Positions 5,646-7,916 of a DNA stretch of 7,916 nucleotides are shown here, one piece after another (position 1 is the first letter of the stretch; the number at the start of each line of letters is the position of its first letter). Below the pieces are notes generated by a model, which saw nothing but the letters and a program-made list of their open reading frames with translations, was not told where the DNA came from and searched no databases. The position numbers and the translations under genes are program-made. This DNA is from Gorillibacterium sp. Lineage in GTDB: Bacteria > Bacillota > Bacilli > Paenibacillales > NBRC-103111. The DNA lies in the NCBI GenBank assembly GCA_014380705.1, contig JACMJI010000160.1, positions 1 to 7,916 of the forward strand. The letters run 5' to 3'.

Positions 5646-6811
5646 AGAATCCTCTCCTTGCTCGAAATGTCTGGGCGGCGTAAGCGTGCAACCGCCTTGC
5701 ATAGTTCCTTAATAAACAATTGGATTTCTGCCTCTGTTTGCTGGGCGGATAGGCTTACACGGAGTCCATTTGTCGCCTCTTCCCTTCTCTTGCCCATCGC
5801 CAGTAAAACCCGACTAGGACTTATCGCCCCTGAAGCACAGGCTGAACGTGCAGAGATATAAATCTGTGCCTCCTCCAGCGCGTGAACCATTACCTCTGAG
5901 CGGATACCAGAAAGGACAAAGTGAACGATGTGGGGTGCCATATCGACGGGGTTGGAGGAGCCTGTAATGGTTAGACCTTCAATCGATTGCAATTGCTTAA
6001 TTAATAATTGACGCAACTGATAAAGTCTAGGCGTTGCAACGATAATCTCTTCTGTAGCCATACGTGAAGCCTTGGCCATACCGACAAGTAATGGCACATT
6101 CTCCGTTCCCGACCGAATTCCCTGCTCCTGTCCGCCACCTGCAATCAAGGGAACGAGCTCGATTCCCTCCCGACAATAAAGAAAGCCCGCTCCTTTGGGA
6201 CCACGATACTTATGCGCGGAGACACTAAGCAGGTCAGCCCCTAAACGACCAGCGGAACAATCTAACTTGCCGTAAGCCTGAATAGCATCGACATGAAATA
6301 GAACCCGCGGATAGTCTTGAAGCATTCTCCCTGCCTCTTCAATGGGCTGAATTCGCCCCACCTCATTATTAACGTACATCAGACTAACGAGAATTGTATC
6401 CTCACGTAAAGCATGTGCTAAGTCATCCAGTCGAATGCTTCCGGTTTGATCCACCGGAAGAAATGTAATCTCAAAGCCCTGCCCCTTAAGCTGCTGATAG
6501 CACTCATAAACAGAAGCATGTTCAATCTCACTTGTTATTAAATGTTTTCCGCGGTTTTGATAACGATAAACTGCTCCCTTGATTGCTAGGTTATTGCTTT
6601 CAGAGCCGCTTGCTGTAAAAATAATTTCCTGAGATTTACAAGATAAGGTCTCAGCAATAACCTTTCGAGATCTATGGAGCAACCGTTCTGCCTCCATTCC
6701 CAACCTGTGAATAGATGAAGGGTTTCCGAAGTGCTTACCCATCACATCCGCTACTGTACTGACGACTTCAGGATAGGGGGGTGTCGTAGCACTGTTGTCC
6801 AAATACAGCAT
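5615..6811 (-). CDS. nifZ: Cysteine desulfurase, NifS/IscS-like, ThiI partner (NifZ type)
   Basis: A PLP enzyme that converts cysteine to alanine and holds the sulfur as a persulfide. The 398 residues show LDNSATTPP (4-12), SEIEHASVY with the PLP-stacking His98, HVDAIQ with Asp175 and Gln178, SAHKYRGPKGAGF with the PLP lysine Lys201, GTEN (235-238), and the catalytic loop ARSACASG with Cys325. The family is complete; I see no missing key residue. The C-terminus runs a little past the usual 380 or so. AGGAGG lies seven bases before the ATG at 6809-6811. The stop at 5615-5617 is 31 bases inside thiI, so the two are read from one message and probably coupled. In Bacillus subtilis this pairing (NifZ-ThiI) makes 4-thiouridine, and I transfer the role by context. 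A general Fe-S role is less likely, since no scaffold gene is near. Confidence 0.95.
   Translation of the reverse strand: MLYLDNSATTPPYPEVVSTVADVMGKHFGNPSSIHRLGMEAERLLHRSRKVIAETLSCKSQEIIFTASGSESNNLAIKGAVYRYQNRGKHLITSEIEHASVYECYQQLKGQGFEITFLPVDQTGSIRLDDLAHALREDTILVSLMYVNNEVGRIQPIEEAGRMLQDYPRVLFHVDAIQAYGKLDCSAGRLGADLLSVSAHKYRGPKGAGFLYCREGIELVPLIAGGGQEQGIRSGTENVPLLVGMAKASRMATEEIIVATPRLYQLRQLLIKQLQSIEGLTITGSSNPVDMAPHIVHFVLSGIRSEVMVHALEEAQIYISARSACASGAISPSRVLLAMGKRREEATNGLRVSLSAQQTEAEIQLFIKELCKAVARLRRPDISSKERILWSHKPLLLD
5651..5658 (-). promoter_or_regulatory. Ribosome binding site of thiI, inside the cysteine desulfurase to thiI overlap region
   Basis: The minus strand reads AGGAGAGG, with the AGGAG part eight bases before the thiI ATG. 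It lies within the coding sequence of the upstream desulfurase, so ribosomes finishing that gene pass over it, as expected for coupled translation. It rules out the longer frame starting at 5702. Confidence 0.75.
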
Positions 6812-6835
6812 TTAGATTCCTCCTTATTTCATACT

Positions 6836-6862
6836 AAAACCGCCCCTATAACCTAAGGACGG
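6836..6862 (-). terminator. Terminator-like hairpin just upstream of the cysteine desulfurase
   Basis: In the minus transcript CCGTCCT (6862-6856) pairs with GGGGCGG (6846-6840) over seven pairs, two of them G-U, around a nine-base loop, followed by TTTTAGTAT. It can end the lytic transglycosylase transcript. It stands only 11 bases before the AGGAGG of the desulfurase gene (6819-6824), leaving no room for a promoter downstream. Either the desulfurase is made by readthrough or the hairpin is an attenuator in its leader. Confidence 0.55.
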
Positions 6863-6870
6863 CTCCATGA

Positions 6871-6887
6871 AGACCCTTGTTCGGTCT
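6871..6887 (-). repeat. Second small hairpin in the transglycosylase-desulfurase spacer
   Basis: AGACC (6871-6875) and GGTCT (6883-6887) form a perfect 5-bp stem with a seven-base loop, directly upstream of the terminator-like hairpin in the minus transcript. It has no T tract. With its neighbour it makes a compact two-stem leader of about 50 bases. Confidence 0.4.
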
Positions 6888-6901
6888 AATTTCGATTAAA
6901 T

Positions 6902-7672
6902 TTAGTATAACGATTTTTTCTGCAAAACCTTCTGTACATAGGCTTGTGTCTCTTGAGGCAAGAGGTCGAGTTTGGCTGTTAGGTCTGAGGAATTGGAAAT
7001 TCCAAGTCGATCGACTCTCCCAGGACCACCATTGTAGGCTGCTAAAGCCACAGCCTCATCACCATTGTATTTGTCGAGCAAATACGCGAGGAACTTTGTA
7101 CCTCCATTGATATTCTGCTCAGCGTCAAAGGAGTCCTTTACACCAAGTCCTTCTGCCGTCTTATCCATCAACTGCATTAAACCTTTGGCGCCCGCTGAGG
7201 ACTCGGCCAAGGGATTAAACGACGATTCTTGATCAATAACTGCTTTGATCAACGAAAGATCCACTCCGTATTTGGCGGAAGCCTCGGCAATGATTGAATC
7301 ATAAGTTGAAGGCTTGCTCAAGCTTTGCGGGTATTGATAACGGCTAAGTGCTGAAAGTGGGGAAGTGCTTAACAAACCATCACCATATGCAGCAGGGTTT
7401 ACTTGTACCGAATTGCCAAAAAGCGAGTTGAAGGCAGTCTTGGTCTTTGCTCCTGTTGTGAAATTTGAATATTCAGCAGGTATTGTACCATTCGTGGAAC
7501 TACCCGTTTCTTCCGATCCATAGTTGGCGAGAAGCGTATCCAGTAGTTGATTAAACACACTGGCACCTTCTTTAGGCCCATTGGTATCAGCGCTACCGCC
7601 AGAAATCATTGTTGGGGATGAAGCTATTTGCATACGTAGGAGCTGGCTAAGAACACGTGGATCCATACTCAT
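6902..7672 (-). CDS. Lytic transglycosylase (SLT domain, CwlQ-like)
   Basis: Cleaves the peptidoglycan glycan strand between N-acetylmuramic acid and N-acetylglucosamine, leaving a 1,6-anhydro end. The 256 residues split into a low-complexity N-terminal half and an SLT domain at about 123-245. The N-terminus MSMDPRVLSQLLRMQI is an amphipathic helix, followed by a Ser/Thr/Asn/Gly-rich linker. The SLT domain shows IDQESSFNP with catalytic Glu149, SSAGAKGLMQLM (158-169) and ALAAYNGGPGRVD (209-221), all family signatures. There is no signal peptide or membrane helix, as in Bacillus CwlQ (YjbJ), which is linked to motility there. Export by another route, or through the flagellar apparatus, is inference. 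GAGGTG five bases before the ATG at 7670-7672 fits that start; the ATG two codons later is spaced less well. It is followed by a terminator-like hairpin and then the cysteine desulfurase. Confidence 0.93.
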   Translation of the reverse strand: MSMDPRVLSQLLRMQIASSPTMISGGSADTNGPKEGASVFNQLLDTLLANYGSEETGSSTNGTIPAEYSNFTTGAKTKTAFNSLFGNSVQVNPAAYGDGLLSTSPLSALSRYQYPQSLSKPSTYDSIIAEASAKYGVDLSLIKAVIDQESSFNPLAESSAGAKGLMQLMDKTAEGLGVKDSFDAEQNINGGTKFLAYLLDKYNGDEAVALAAYNGGPGRVDRLGISNSSDLTAKLDLLPQETQAYVQKVLQKKSLY

Positions 7673-7677
7673 CTATA

Positions 7678-7683
7678 CACCTC
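7678..7683 (-). promoter_or_regulatory. Ribosome binding site of the lytic transglycosylase
   Basis: The minus strand reads GAGGTG, matching the 3' half of the full Shine-Dalgarno sequence. Its five-base gap to the ATG at 7670-7672 is therefore normal, whereas the second ATG at 7664-7666 would be 11 bases away. Confidence 0.65.
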
Positions 7684-7689
7684 ATATGT

Positions 7690-7736
7690 GTTGTAGGAAA
7701 ACTTAAAAAAAAAAAATAAAAACACATTCCGACAAC
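7690..7736 (-). repeat. Leader inverted repeat enclosing an A/T-only tract
   Basis: GTTGTAGGAA (7690-7699) and TTCCGACAAC (7727-7736) pair over ten positions with one mismatch. The loop is A-rich on the plus strand, with twelve A in a row at 7705-7716 and five more at 7718-7722. In the transglycosylase transcript this would be a hairpin with a U-rich loop, six bases upstream of the ribosome binding site. It could bind Hfq or CsrA-type regulators or be a bent-DNA element; no known class fits. Confidence 0.35.
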
Positions 7737-7813
7737 TTTTTCTTACTTATCACATATTGTACATGCTTTTGCGAGTTGGTTCCAGCCTTATTTTAATTCA
7801 TTTTGCTATATAC

Positions 7814-7857
7814 AAGGATAAACGCCTGTCGGCGTCCTTTGGCGCCGTGCGTTTACC
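7814..7857. repeat. Nested and mutually exclusive inverted repeats near the right edge
   Basis: Outer arms TAAACGC (7819-7825) and GCGTTTA (7849-7855) enclose CGGCG (7830-7834) and CGCCG (7843-7847). A competing plus-strand hairpin pairs ACGCC (7822-7826) with GGCGT (7831-7835) around TGTC, extended by AAGG (7814-7817) and CCTT (7836-7839) with four unpaired bases. The two folds cannot form together. Either may be a terminator for a gene beyond the right edge on the minus strand (trailing TTTATCCTTG) or part of a leader for a plus-strand gene to the right. Bases 7673-7916 contain no coding region I can support. Confidence 0.45.
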
Positions 7858-7916
7858 GATGGGGAATCAGAATGAACCTTACCTAATATTTATACTTTCT
7901 GCTAGAGATAAAAAGC

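Noticed and set aside
7814..7870. Cyclic di-GMP (GEMM) riboswitch, because of TTTACCGATGGGG next to a GC-rich stem
   Set aside because: Only the closing stretch resembles that class. The conserved core with its GGGCAAACC and GACGCAAAGCC elements is missing on both strands.

Overview
The window looks like a chromosomal housekeeping stretch from a low-to-middle GC Firmicute, most likely Paenibacillus or a close relative. The evidence is strong AGGAGG-type ribosome binding sites, two GTG starts, a cysteine desulfurase overlapping a rhodanese-less ThiI (the arrangement known as nifZ-thiI in Bacillus), a TerC/YjbE-type membrane protein, and a CwlQ-like lytic transglycosylase without a signal peptide. 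The genus is inferred from gene style and context only.

Layout. Almost everything is on the minus strand, so read it from right to left. Bases 7673-7916 hold no gene but carry a nested inverted repeat and an A-rich leader hairpin. A lytic transglycosylase follows (7672-6902), then a 90-base spacer with two hairpins, one terminator-like and lying just before the next ribosome binding site. The cysteine desulfurase (6811-5615) overlaps thiI (5645-4437) by 31 bases. Next are a 229-base spacer, a TerC family protein (4207-3545), a six-helix membrane protein (3465-2977), the translational GTPase typA (2813-978), a 91-residue hypothetical protein (909-634) and a flavin split-barrel protein (553-101). 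At the extreme left the end of a plus-strand gene (stop at 51-53) converges on the split-barrel gene. A strong plus-strand terminator (81-112) lies between them and contains the split-barrel gene's stop codon.

How the genes fit together. The cysteine desulfurase supplies persulfide sulfur to ThiI for 4-thiouridine in tRNA, and their overlap implies coupled translation. TypA acts on the ribosome. The TerC and membrane proteins sit in the cell membrane and may share a transcript, with a terminator-like repeat between them. The transglycosylase cuts peptidoglycan.

The least expected item is in the thiI-TerC spacer. On the plus strand there is a good ribosome binding site and an ATG. The peptide fragments that follow resemble the N-terminus of pterin-4a-carbinolamine dehydratase, broken by a one-base loss in a T run and missing the C-terminal two thirds. 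This looks like a decayed gene. I found no CRISPR array, transposon, tRNA, rRNA, defence system or clearly new multi-gene system.
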